This document shows, piece by piece, positions 19,787 through 27,300 of a stretch of DNA of 33,284 nucleotides. A program made the position numbers and the translations under genes. The stretch comes from a virus. The stretch lies in IMG/VR virus record IMGVR_UViG_3300005823_000010, positions 1 to 33,284 of that record; one strand, given 5' to 3'. The stretch's first letter is position 1. Every line of letters begins with the position of its first letter. Under the pieces are notes generated by a model. It did no database searches. It saw nothing but the letters and a program-made list of their open reading frames with translations, and had not been told where the DNA came from.

Positions 19787-19974
19787 TTGCCAGTCTTGCC
19801 CTCGAGCCGGCCGACAGCGCGGGAGATCCCCGGCACCTGACTGCACACCCGTTCGACGTGCTCGACCTTGCCCTCGAGGCGCGTGATCCTGCGCTCGCCG
19901 CGCATGGCCAGAGCAATGCCGCCAGCTGCGAGGATGATGGTCTGGATAACGACAGCCCAGATCTCAAGCGTCAT
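19783..19974 (-). CDS. Membrane-anchored coiled-coil protein, 63 aa
   Basis: Residues 5-23 (IWAVVIQTIILAAGGIALA) form one transmembrane helix, followed by a charged helix (RITRLEGKVEHVERVCSQVP) with heptad character. The layout is like small XhlA-type or spanin-like accessory lysis proteins. The ATG at 19974 overlaps the preceding stop by one base (TGATG). It is the final gene of the late operon, and its stop lies in the terminator. It probably acts at the inner membrane, perhaps with the next upstream gene, which has a similar plan. Confidence 0.7.
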   Translation of the reverse strand: MTLEIWAVVIQTIILAAGGIALAMRGERRITRLEGKVEHVERVCSQVPGISRAVGRLEGKTGK

Positions 19975-20273
19975 CAGTTCCCTCCGGCCAAGTCGAGAGC
20001 AATGTCCTCCAGATCTTCGACGTCATCCTTGAGCTCAATGACCTTGGTCTCGAGCACGATGATCTCGCTGCCGACCTCCTGCAGTCTGGCGCTGTAGCTC
20101 AGACCTGCGTCAGTCTTGAGCTCCTCCTGCAGTACCGTGCGGATCTGCTCTTTGTCGATGGCTGCGCTGCCGGCATTGAACACGCCGCCAACCCAAGCGA
20201 GAACGCCCATGACCAGGGCCGTCGCGACCGCGGTTAGCACGTTGCTAACTATCGGGTTCATCTTTTCCGGCAT
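19974..20273 (-). CDS. Membrane-anchored coiled-coil protein, 99 aa
   Basis: The N-terminus has a hydrophobic helix ([20 protein letters not shown], residues 10-29), followed by a long acidic heptad region ([20 protein letters not shown], then [13 protein letters not shown]). This suggests an inner-membrane protein with a soluble coiled coil. The start at 20273 overlaps the collagen-like gene by 29 bases; an ATG four codons later (20261) is an equally possible start. It is next to a 63-residue protein of the same plan, so the two may form a complex in lysis or membrane sensing. No family assignment is certain. Confidence 0.7.
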   Translation of the reverse strand: MPEKMNPIVSNVLTAVATALVMGVLAWVGGVFNAGSAAIDKEQIRTVLQEELKTDAGLSYSARLQEVGSEIIVLETKVIELKDDVEDLEDIALDLAGGN

Positions 20274-21186
20274 CTTCCTTGCTCCTCTTTTCTAAGATCC
20301 GCTGACGTACTGACTCGCGTCGAGCCTCACCAGCTTCATTGGCCTTGCGCAGGGCCGCCGCCTCCCGCTTTAGTCGATCGATCTCTGCCTGCTCCTCGGC
20401 CTGATCCCGCTCGAGCTCCTCGATGAGTGACTGCTGTTGTGCGTACCTATACTCGGACTGCTCGAAGTGATCCGCGACGTCCTCAGCACTCTGCGCCATG
20501 AGCTCGAGATCCTGCAGCTCGTCCTCGTAGACCAGCACCATGCCGGGAGGTATCTGCGCCGGCTCAGGAGCTGGAGCTGCGGCCGGTGCGATGGAGCTCA
20601 TGTCCATCTTCATCTTGCGGTCGCCACCAAACTCGAAGCCGAAGGATCCACGGATCGCAGTCTCGTCGCCGGCACGGCCAACCGACAGCGTCAGTGCTGA
20701 GTTGCGATCGTTGTCCAGCATGTAGGCGTAGCCGACACCGACGCCAGTCGTGTTGTTGATCCTGACCCCGCTGAAGGTGATGCGCTGAGTCTGGTCGTGC
20801 GGCAGGAACGTCTGGATTGCAGCATCAGCTGCGATCGCATCGCGCGCTGCCCGGATCCACTTGTTGTGAATGTTGAACGTGTTGTTTGTCTCGGTGATCC
20901 ACTCGGTCGGGATCTCACCCGGAGGTCCCTGAGGACCGGGAGGGCCAGCGGGACCCGGAGGACCCGGAGGACCTGCAGGCCCGGGAGTACCCGGAGGACC
21001 AGCTGGCCCCGGAGGTCCGGCAGGACCGGGAGGCCCCGGAGGCCCGGGCTCACCGCAACCGACCTCGATGAACCGAGGATGGTCACACTCCATGGGCTCG
21101 TCCCATGCGTAAGCGCGAGTAGATACGACCGCGACCGTGCCCAGGACGATCAGGAGGATCACGATATGTCTGAGTCTCAATTTCAT
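20245..21186 (-). CDS. Secreted collagen-like protein with coiled-coil C-terminus, 313 aa
   Basis: The product has a signal peptide (hydrophobic core [16 protein letters not shown], cleavage likely after AYA at 27). A proline-rich collagen region of about 15 Gly-X-Y triplets spans residues 45-91. A domain at about 95-185 ([20 protein letters not shown], then [20 protein letters not shown]) resembles the head-to-anchor part of trimeric surface proteins. A charged coiled coil at 235-305 follows ([20 protein letters not shown]). Collagen stretches are common in phage tail fibres, but those lack signal peptides; this one should be exported by the infected host. It lies in the lysis cassette, overlapping the spanin stop (ATGA). 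It might trimerise and coat or bridge the envelope. Function unknown. Confidence 0.82.
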   Translation of the reverse strand: MKLRLRHIVILLIVLGTVAVVSTRAYAWDEPMECDHPRFIEVGCGEPGPPGPPGPAGPPGPAGPPGTPGPAGPPGPPGPAGPPGPQGPPGEIPTEWITETNNTFNIHNKWIRAARDAIAADAAIQTFLPHDQTQRITFSGVRINNTTGVGVGYAYMLDNDRNSALTLSVGRAGDETAIRGSFGFEFGGDRKMKMDMSSIAPAAAPAPEPAQIPPGMVLVYEDELQDLELMAQSAEDVADHFEQSEYRYAQQQSLIEELERDQAEEQAEIDRLKREAAALRKANEAGEARRESVRQRILEKRSKEDAGKDEPDS

Positions 21187-21614
21187 AGTGCTACCAATAT
21201 CCCGAGAGCGATCAGCCCTCTGTGAAACCAGTTGTCGACGAAGTGGTCCCGGCGCTCCCTCGCCAGTTGCTCCTCGCGGATCTGGGTGAATTGTCGCTGC
21301 AGCTTACCAACCTCGATCAGTTGGTTGTAGGCCTCTCCCTGAGCGTCAGCTGCTGCTCCGTTCTCTTGCGCAATGGTGTAATTGCCGTCTCCGATGTCCA
21401 CGATGTCGAGGATCGTGCGAAAGCCTGCGGTGTCGAAGGTCACAGTGTCCTCGGTGCTGGACACGGGAGAGGGCAGCTCAGGCCGGCTGAGCGGTGCTTG
21501 CGAAGTGGACTCGACTGGGCTGAGATCCCACTCGGGGATCTCGACTGGGCTACTGACGCACCCGCTTAGACTTCCAATCAGAAAGCAGATCAGCCATGGG
21601 TGGATCCTTTTCAT
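21183..21614 (-). CDS. Lipoprotein spanin candidate (o-spanin or u-spanin), 143 aa
   Basis: The ATG at 21614 has GGAGG six bases upstream and lies inside the end of the preceding gene. The N-terminus [19 protein letters not shown] is a lipoprotein signal with lipobox LSGC (C19), so the mature protein would be anchored in the outer membrane. A proline-rich linker ([20 protein letters not shown]) and helical body follow. The end [11 protein letters not shown], after FHR, is a short hydrophobic segment that could insert in the inner membrane. Lipobox plus C-terminal membrane helix is the plan of unimolecular spanins such as T1 gp11. Overlap with a type II membrane protein upstream is the plan of two-component spanins. 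Either way it should fuse the membranes in the last lysis step. Confidence 0.72.
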   Translation of the reverse strand: MKRIHPWLICFLIGSLSGCVSSPVEIPEWDLSPVESTSQAPLSRPELPSPVSSTEDTVTFDTAGFRTILDIVDIGDGNYTIAQENGAAADAQGEAYNQLIEVGKLQRQFTQIREEQLARERRDHFVDNWFHRGLIALGILVAL

Positions 21615-21846
21615 CTCGAGCCTCCAGTATCGCCTCGGTCTTTTCGGCCGCGAGTTTAGCATTCGCCTTGTGTTTATCGGCTACTTTCTTGAGCTTGTCG
21701 GCCTTCACCATGCCGGCCTTGGTCCTGCCGGCGAGCTCGTTGTCGCGCTTGGCCTCGACTCGCTTCAGCTGCCGGCCGTCTCGACCGAGGATAGCCAGGG
21801 CCGCCACGAGGAGCAGGCCACCGAAGCCGATGATCCACCGCTTCAC
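21550..21846 (-). CDS. i-spanin (Rz-like) candidate, 98 aa, GTG start
   Basis: A GTG at 21846 overlaps the holin stop as GTGA. Residues 3-21 (RWIIGFGGLLLVAALAILG) are an N-terminal signal-anchor helix, followed by a long charged helix (LKRVEAKRDNELAGRTKAGM, then ADKLKKVADKHKANAKLAAE). This is the layout of inner-membrane spanin subunits. The lipoprotein gene starts 65 bases before its end in another frame, as Rz1 does within Rz. Holin, Rz-like and Rz1-like genes in a row make the call likely, although sequences in this class are too variable to confirm by eye. Confidence 0.65.
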   Translation of the reverse strand: MKRWIIGFGGLLLVAALAILGRDGRQLKRVEAKRDNELAGRTKAGMVKADKLKKVADKHKANAKLAAEKTEAILEARDEKDPPMADLLSDWKSKRVRQ

Positions 21847-22106
21847 TTGTCTGCCGCTCCGCTCAGGCTATTGGCAGCGAAGCCAACGACCAGCGCAGTG
21901 TAGAACGTGGCGGTGTCCGAGAAGTACAGGCCAGCCGTGCCACCGACCGCGTAGAACACAGTCATCGCTGTCTTGTAGGGGTACAGCGTGAGGAAGTCCT
22001 TGAGCGTGAACGTGGCATCAGTCTCGCGCTGTTGGATGACCTTCTTGAGGACGTGGCCAGCGATGCCTGCGAGGCAGCCAGCAGCTACGATCAAATAATC
22101 AATCAT
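21843..22106 (-). CDS. Holin candidate with three membrane helices, 87 aa
   Basis: Holins make the inner-membrane holes that release or activate the endolysin. From the ATG at 22106 (GGAG six bases upstream), three hydrophobic helices can be drawn: YLIVAAGCLAGIAGHVL (4-20), TAMTVFYAVGGTAGLYF (46-62) and TFYTALVVGFAANSL (67-81), with charged KKVIQQRETDA between the first and second. This matches class I holin topology and size. It is placed between the endolysin/FN3 genes and the spanins. Further upstream codons give a non-protein-like basic extension and were rejected. Confidence 0.7.
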   Translation of the reverse strand: MIDYLIVAAGCLAGIAGHVLKKVIQQRETDATFTLKDFLTLYPYKTAMTVFYAVGGTAGLYFSDTATFYTALVVGFAANSLSGAADK

Positions 22107-22143
22107 GTTCATCTCCAGAATGTGCAGCCAGACCCGCGTCGTC

Positions 22144-22560
22144 TTACGTCGACGACAGGCCCGCAGGTGCCATCGGGACACGCGGGCCTATAGTAAAATT
22201 TATCTCGTTCGATGGCCCAGACTCAGCGCCCGCGTTTGGCGGTATTGGCAGAGTCGTGGTCGTCAGGTGACAGGTGTAGCTGCCGGTCGGCAGGCCAGTG
22301 AGATCTACAACGTCAGAATGCACACCGATGGCCATGTCGATCTCTTTGACAGTGGATCCGTTGCAGTAAAACGTGTAGAGATCCAGCTCCTGCTCGAGGA
22401 GTGGGGCGCCGTCTGTGTACTCAGTGGGAGGGCTCCAGCTAATCGTGAGAGCACCAGTTGCTTGTGCGTAGGCAGCCTTCAGTTGGAAGCCGTCCTCGAA
22501 GTCGAGGGTCAGGCTTGCGAGAAGGATGACAGCCACAGTCCATTGCAGCAGTCGCTTCAT
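22144..22560 (-). CDS. Secreted fibronectin-III-like protein, 138 aa
   Basis: The ATG at 22560 has AGGAG eight bases upstream. The first 32 residues form a signal peptide (core WTVAVILLASL, cleavage after AYA, followed by QATG). The mature part is one FN3-like beta sandwich: GALTISWSPPTEYTDGAPL, then VDLTGLPTGSYTCHLTTTT, then ESGPSNEINFTIG, with the typical W, Y and L/G-Y positions. A short proline-rich tail follows. A signal-bearing FN3 domain next to lysis genes is odd for a virion protein. It may be exported to the periplasm or host surface, for example as an adhesion or exclusion factor. The fold is reasonably clear; the role is not. Confidence 0.75.
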   Translation of the reverse strand: MKRLLQWTVAVILLASLTLDFEDGFQLKAAYAQATGALTISWSPPTEYTDGAPLLEQELDLYTFYCNGSTVKEIDMAIGVHSDVVDLTGLPTGSYTCHLTTTTLPIPPNAGAESGPSNEINFTIGPRVPMAPAGLSST

Positions 22561-22561
22561 G

Positions 22562-23008
22562 TCAGAGTCTCCTTACCCCGAGTAGTCGCGACCGAGGATA
22601 CCTCGAAACCTTGACGGTGTCAGACTGGTTGCCGCCGAGCACCTCGATGAACTCCCCGAACATGCCGGCGTAGAATCCAACGTGCCCCGGCGCGTCAGTG
22701 ACCTCAGGCCCTGGCTGATCTCCACCACCCCGCTGCAGGATGATGATGTCATTGTGCCGTGCCTTCTCGAGCGGGATCCCGAAGCCGATGTTGAGCCACG
22801 ATCGCGCGCGCAGATCCTTGGACCTCGGCAGGCGGGAGAGCCAGCAGATGTAGTTCACGAACGCGGAGCACCATGGCACCTCGTCGTTGCTTGGCCACTT
22901 CGCATCGAGCCTGAGCATGGCCATGATCTGATTGTTGTCGACGGTGCCGCCGACCTCCTCGAGGCCGATGAATCTCTGGGCCAAGCTGAATGGTGTGATG
23001 CACGTCAT
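22562..23008 (-). CDS. CHAP-like (TIGR02594-type) endolysin or amidase, 148 aa
   Basis: Residues 42-52 read DEVPWCSAFVN, with catalytic C47. LRARSWLNIGFGIP (67-80), then DIIILQRGG, GHVGFYAG (108-115, with H109) and VLGGNQSDTVKVSRYP (123-138) follow in the order of the TIGR02594/CHAP-like peptidoglycan hydrolases ('EvPWCsAFVn ... A.sW..wG ... GHVGFy ... vlGGNQ'). The protein cleaves murein, presumably as endolysin, since a holin and spanins follow downstream. No signal peptide is present, in keeping with holin-dependent release. The ATG at 23008 overlaps the sulfotransferase stop as ATGA. Confidence 0.9.
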   Translation of the reverse strand: MTCITPFSLAQRFIGLEEVGGTVDNNQIMAMLRLDAKWPSNDEVPWCSAFVNYICWLSRLPRSKDLRARSWLNIGFGIPLEKARHNDIIILQRGGGDQPGPEVTDAPGHVGFYAGMFGEFIEVLGGNQSDTVKVSRYPRSRLLGVRRL

Positions 23009-23637
23009 GTCGATAGCCCCATGTCTGCTGCGTAGTAGGTCTCGATCGCCTGCCGCTGCGGGCCAGTGGCGATCTGCTTGATGAAAGTCTCGTAGCGCCA
23101 GTGAGCTCTCGAGACGTTGGGAAGCTGGTCAGGAACCGTGGCACCAAAGGCCGCGAGGATCGTGCCCAGAGAATTCACGTAGTCGGAGAACGGTAGCGTC
23201 GTGATGTTACCGAGCGTCAGCCATGCGCTCTGCGGACGCCACACTGCTTGGTCTGCATTCGGCACGATCAACGTGTCGATGATCTCCTGCGGGTCGAAGT
23301 CATACCGAGGGATCGCCAGATGATACGACGAGATGAATCGATCGACAGGATCTCGAACCATGCAGAAATTCTGGTAGCTGTTGTATTGCGCCAGCGTCAG
23401 GAACCCATTGTCGATCGCAGTCTGCGGAGTGATGTGCGCGCGACGTCGCCCAGGTGTGCCGTTGGCATGGTCGGGCATGGCGTCGAAGTTTGCCGAGGCC
23501 GGAAAAAAATGCGTGTCGGCCAAGACATCCTGACTCAGATCCAGACCGGAGAGCAGGCGCAAAAGCATCTCAATGTTAGAGCTCCCGGTGCGCGGTATCT
23601 TCCAGAAATTGACCTGTTTGCTGTGGGAAATAATCAT
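23005..23637 (-). CDS. Sulfotransferase-family protein, 210 aa
   Basis: Sulfotransferases move a sulfo group from PAPS to a hydroxyl or amine, often on sugars. The 5'-phosphosulfate loop is visible as FWKIPRTGSSNIEMLL (11-26, core KIPRTGSS). The 3'-phosphate motif is NFCMVRDPVDRFISSYH (90-106, core RDPxxRFxSSY). Both match the Sulfotransfer_2-type layout, and a 50-residue insertion between them is normal. The ATG at 23637 has GGGG at good distance. Position between tail fibre genes and endolysin suggests modification of the particle or of host surface glycans during late infection. Substrate unknown. Phage sulfotransferases are uncommon. Confidence 0.8.
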   Translation of the reverse strand: MIISHSKQVNFWKIPRTGSSNIEMLLRLLSGLDLSQDVLADTHFFPASANFDAMPDHANGTPGRRRAHITPQTAIDNGFLTLAQYNSYQNFCMVRDPVDRFISSYHLAIPRYDFDPQEIIDTLIVPNADQAVWRPQSAWLTLGNITTLPFSDYVNSLGTILAAFGATVPDQLPNVSRAHWRYETFIKQIATGPQRQAIETYYAADMGLST

Positions 23638-23646
23638 GCTGGCCCC

Positions 23647-24378
23647 TTAGTTTTTCGCGTCCGCTTCGACAGACATGGTGAACGCATCGGTGAATAATAC
23701 ATTGAGGCTGGTGCCATCGCGTATCTCAACATCGTAAGAGCCGCTACGGGGTCCGAACCCTACCGATAGCCCGATAGCCGCGCCCGTAACGCTCGCATCG
23801 GACCAGACGCCGTCAGCGCCGCTTACACCTTCATTCGGGGCGTCACCGCTATTAGTATTCCAACGTGAATCGTAATCGCTTATTGCACAGTCACCATCCC
23901 AAGTTCCACGGGACGCTCCCCAGGAAGTCGTACCTTCCGTCCAGTACCAATCTCCGTCCGTATGAAGGCGCCCGCGCACCCGGGACGTACAGGGGTTAAT
24001 GCAGAAGTCGTTAAGGGCAGGTATCGTCGACGCGGTATAGCTGCAGTCACCACCGGCAGAAAGGAGCGCGCGCCTGATGCTAAAGCCGGAGAGCATACCC
24101 CGCTGGTGCCTCGGGCCCTTGAAGTCGCGCATCTGTTGGAGCCGAAACTTCTGATACTCCGTGGGGCTGAGCAGTAGCTTGGCTCGAGCTCGAGTGCATT
24201 GGAAGCAGTCATATCTTGCGACAATAAATCGACGCTTCCACGCTTGGAACTCCGTGACAAATTGGTCCCACTCCCTGCGATACCAACGCTCGACTCGCGA
24301 CTGGTGCTCTGGTGGCAGGATCAGGTGCCCAGTCTTGCCGTTGGGCAGGAAGATCCGCTTCTCGAAGTTGGTAGACAT
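23647..24378 (-). CDS. Unknown cysteine-containing protein after the tail fibre, 243 aa
   Basis: The ATG at 24378 overlaps the tail fibre stop by one base (TAATG); 17 upstream codons are noise. Residues 1-100 are basic and helical (SRVERWYRREWDQFVTEFQA, then RYDCFQCTRARAKLLLSP, with CxxC). Residues 100-243 are rich in Gly, Ser, Thr, Trp and Asp (DWYWTEGTTSWGASRGTWDG, then SGSYDVEIRDGTSLNVLF) and strand-rich, like a carbohydrate-binding or fibre-tip domain. No family is recognised. Coupling to the fibre gene suggests a fibre accessory, chaperone or tip. The base composition of the second half looks less GC-rich than its neighbours, which may indicate recent exchange. Confidence 0.7.
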   Translation of the reverse strand: MSTNFEKRIFLPNGKTGHLILPPEHQSRVERWYRREWDQFVTEFQAWKRRFIVARYDCFQCTRARAKLLLSPTEYQKFRLQQMRDFKGPRHQRGMLSGFSIRRALLSAGGDCSYTASTIPALNDFCINPCTSRVRGRLHTDGDWYWTEGTTSWGASRGTWDGDCAISDYDSRWNTNSGDAPNEGVSGADGVWSDASVTGAAIGLSVGFGPRSGSYDVEIRDGTSLNVLFTDAFTMSVEADAKN

Positions 24379-27300
24379 TAGGCGCCGTAGTCTGCGCCGG
24401 CAGCAAACCATGTCGTGCCGCCGTCCCATGTCTCGAACGTAAAGATCGAGTATCCGTTGAGCGTTGCGTTCATAACGTGGGCGGTATCACCCGGCCACTC
24501 GAACGTGCCGCCAGCCCATGTGATCGTGCGGGCCGTGACCGAGTCCTGAGTCACCAGCACCGTGATCTGACCGTAGTTGCCAGAGGTCGGGCCGCCGCTA
24601 ATCGTGATCGTAATGTTGCCAGTAACGCTCTCGAGATCAACCTCGAAGGCAGGACCCTGGTCGAAGGTCAGTGTCTCGGTCGTGCCTGTCGGGGTTGTCG
24701 CGACGTTCGCAATCTCGTAGGCCTGCAGAACGTCCGGCATCCTCGTGAACGAGATCGCCACCGGCTCGCCGCTGTTGAATATGGTGCTGGTGTCCATCGG
24801 CGCGACTGCGATCGTGTGCCAGCCAGTGTTGTCAACAACGGTGTCGCTGACCCTGTATCGCTGGTAGCGCGCATCGCCGGAAGTCGTCGACGTGATCTCA
24901 ACGACATCGCCAATCCTGAGATCGAAGAACTTGCTGCCGTGTGTATAGCTACCCTTGTCAGCGTCGTTGATATAGATGGCGGTGACGCTGGCCATCGTGG
25001 CGCTGTTGAGACGGAAGTCACCAGTACCAGGGTCTCCCGAAGCGGTCGACGTGTCGAACGTGTAACGGAGCTCGTGATTGGTGTTGAGCATGAACGCGGT
25101 CTGATCCGCGTCGTTGGTCCATGCAAGCTCGTTCGGTGTGAGGTCCAGCAACCAGAGCAGGCCGCCTGCTGCACCAGTGGCACCGTAAGGTCTCGACGCT
25201 GACTCGCGGAACTCGATACCGAATGGACCAAAGAACCCATCGTCGCCGGCATCGTTGGTGAAGCCCATGCGATTCGATGCCAGATTCTCAACCCAGATCT
25301 GACCGTAGTTCGGCTTGTCTGCCTGCGCTGCGGCCTGCTCCTCGATGAAGAAGCCGGCGCTATCGAACTGCAGAGTGCCGCTGGCTACATTGATCGTGGT
25401 GTTGGTGCCGTTGGACGAGATGATTACATCAGAGCCAGCACCGATCTGTATTTCACTGTTGTCACCGAATAGCATGTCGGTGCCGCCCGGTACTGTCTTG
25501 ACCAAGCCATTCAGCGTCAGGTTCGCGGCGTTATTACCGACAGCTACAAGCCGCGTGACGACATCGATCGATAGCGCGGCCGTGAACTGAGCTGCCGAGT
25601 CATCGGTGCCACCAACAAAGAACACATCGTCCTGCATGTGCAGCCAGCCGTAGTCGGCCACGTCGCCTGTACTGGTGTCATCGTGGACCTGCAGCTGATA
25701 AGCATTGCCGCGGATCGTCACATCTTCACCGTCGAACGTGAGGTCAGACGAGCCCTCGATGTCATTGGCAGTCGTCGCACCGACCGCGATCTGATTGTCT
25801 GTGATCGAGCCACCGATGCCACCACCGGCACCAGCCGGCACAGAGTAGGCGCCAGTCTCATCGAGGTAGTTGGTAGCAGCGCCGCCAGTCGTGAGAGCCA
25901 CACTGTTGAACGAGGTGGCCGTGATGTCACCAGTGACAGCTGCACCCGTGGCAGTCGTCGAGAACTTGGCGTTGTTGTTGTGGTACAGCGTGACTGCACC
26001 GTTCCGCACCATCGAGATCCAGACGTCCTCGGCCAAACCAGCACCAGAGGTCTGGCCAATCTGTCCGTTGCCGGTCGTGGCGTTGACGTTGAGAGTGATG
26101 CCGCCAGCTGAGTTGCGAGCGATGATCGTGGTCGCAGTCGCCGCGCCTGAATTATCCAGGTCGAGCAGGCTGCCGACAGCTATCAGCGACGAGCCATCCC
26201 ACGTCAGGTCTGCAGTGCCCTCGATGTCGTCCGCTGTCGTAGCGCCGACCGCGATCTGGTTGTCAGTGATCGAGCCACCGATGCCACCTCCAAGGTCGCT
26301 CGTCGTAAGCACCCGCTCCCATGTGCCGGCGCCATCGGTGTTGACTTGGAACACGCCGCTTGCGACAGGCATCGTGCGGGTCGCAGGGAACGGCGAGACA
26401 GAAGCCTCCATGTAATACGAGATTACAGTACCAAGCTGACCGTCATAGTCATCAGCAACGTTGCCAGTCGGGTTGATAAGCAGGCCCGGAGTAATGCTCG
26501 ATACGAGAGTGCCACGCTTGACTTCAAACGCTGTCGGTTGCTGCGTCATGCCATTTCTTAGTTTGAGGACATCGCCAGTACCGTAGACACCAAGCTCCAT
26601 GAATGTCTGGTTGTTGTTGCGGTTCCGCATGGTGATGATCTGGTCATCATTCGGAGCGTTGCTGCCTAACGCAGTGCTGTTTGATGTTAGGAATAGGCTA
26701 CCCTCAGCAGTTAGTTGCATTCCGATTAGTGCAGTAACCTGACCAAAGCCCATGTGAATGATCGAGGTGTCGGCTGCGCCGTACATCTCATTGATGATCT
26801 GCAATTCATTCGAGCCGTTGAATCCGTAGGTGGCAAGTAAATCTACACCTTCGAGGTCGTAAATCTCGAAGTTGCCAGTGACCGCCTCGGTCGTCGGAGG
26901 CGTGGCCGTGTTGATGTCGGTTACGACCCGGCCAGCAACATTGAGCTCGTAGTCATTGCCGGCATCGTCGGTGAACATCGGCGTGTTGGGCGCATCGCTG
27001 CGCACCCAGAACTGACCAAAGCCAATCTCGTCAGCCGAGGCCGCGGCCTTCTCCTGCCAGTAGAACCCGCCTTGACCTGAGCCGCCTTGCGTCACCCAGT
27101 CGTAGAAGAACACCGCACCGTCAGACTCCATGCGCATGAACGGGAAATCATCGATCTCATACTGCATGTAGGCCGGCGAGACATTGAAGGCCGCGAACGC
27201 ACCGAAGTTATCGACCGCGCTGGCACCGTCCTCGACGCGCCACACACAGCCCTGCCCGGACGTGCCAAAGTCGTGGTTAATGTTGCCGCTGGTACGGGTT

